64,000 nt of DNA, taken from assembly GCF_000455825.1 (NCBI RefSeq), contig NZ_ATAO01000124.1:31981-95980 (forward strand), read 5' to 3'. The stretch is from Microbacterium maritypicum MF109 (GTDB taxonomy: Bacteria > Actinomycetota > Actinomycetes > Actinomycetales > Microbacteriaceae). Positions 63,975 through 64,000 of the stretch are shown piece by piece. Below the pieces are notes generated by a model. That model was given only the letters and a program-made list of their open reading frames with translations. It was not told the origin of the DNA and made no database searches. Position numbers and translations under genes: made by a program. Each line of letters starts with the position of its first letter. Positions within the stretch are counted from its first letter, which is position 1.

Positions 63975-64000
63975 GGGGAGGGGCGGGAGGGGGCGGGGGG

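Overview
The window is high-GC, densely packed DNA from an actinobacterium. The ribosomal-protein, topA, dnaX-recR, mqo and lysC/asd genes, the GTG/TTG starts and the ATGA/TGATG operon overlaps all point to Microbacteriaceae. Microbacterium is most likely, because the window holds a daptide-type RiPP cluster of the kind first described from Microbacterium paraoxydans.

Layout. 1-5.6 kb: topA (cut by the window edge) and a reduced Tad/Flp-like locus. 6-8.7 kb: acs, a RidA protein and a small DUF4177-like protein. 8.8-14.6 kb: a PASTA penicillin-binding protein, a metallophosphoesterase, tRNA-Pro(CGG), a VanZ-like protein, a HAD phosphatase and a DUF1295 membrane protein. 14.7-19 kb: an L-lactate oxidising enzyme with its GntR regulator and two operators, thymidine kinase and mqo. 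19.1-21.6 kb: asd and lysC. 21.9-25.7 kb: an EamA exporter, recR and dnaX. 25.8-32.5 kb: a GH65 phosphorylase with beta-phosphoglucomutase, ackA and pta. 32.5-38.7 kb: a lysozyme-like protein, a rhomboid protease, the SRP RNA, and a MoxR/DUF58/transglutaminase operon. 38.7-39.6 kb: trhO.

39.6-49.4 kb: a complete daptide-like RiPP operon on the minus strand. In transcription order it has two paralogous recognition proteins, an aminotransferase, an iron-alcohol-dehydrogenase-like enzyme, three precursor peptides of 44, 41 and 37 residues that all end in Thr, a methyltransferase, an M50 intramembrane protease, and a three-gene ABC transporter. By analogy with known daptides, the C-terminal Thr would be oxidatively decarboxylated, transaminated and N,N-dimethylated. 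The leader would then be cut off and the peptide exported. The three precursors are absent from a simple ORF scan because of their size.

49.5-64 kb: tRNA-Ser(GGA) with a tandem 54-bp duplication of its 3' end and terminator, a GNAT enzyme, a PAP2 phosphatase, a Bcr/CflA-type exporter, transsulfuration genes (metB, cbs), a glycerophosphodiesterase-like protein, a LacI-controlled sugar ABC importer, rplJ-rplL with a leader attenuator, and an AbiEi/DUF559-type gene. That last gene is flanked on both sides by related four-arm inverted repeats. The strongest leads for novelty are the daptide cluster with new precursor sequences, the four-arm hairpin repeats around the DUF559 gene, and an identical LacI/CebR-like 14-mer operator at both acs and the sugar importer.
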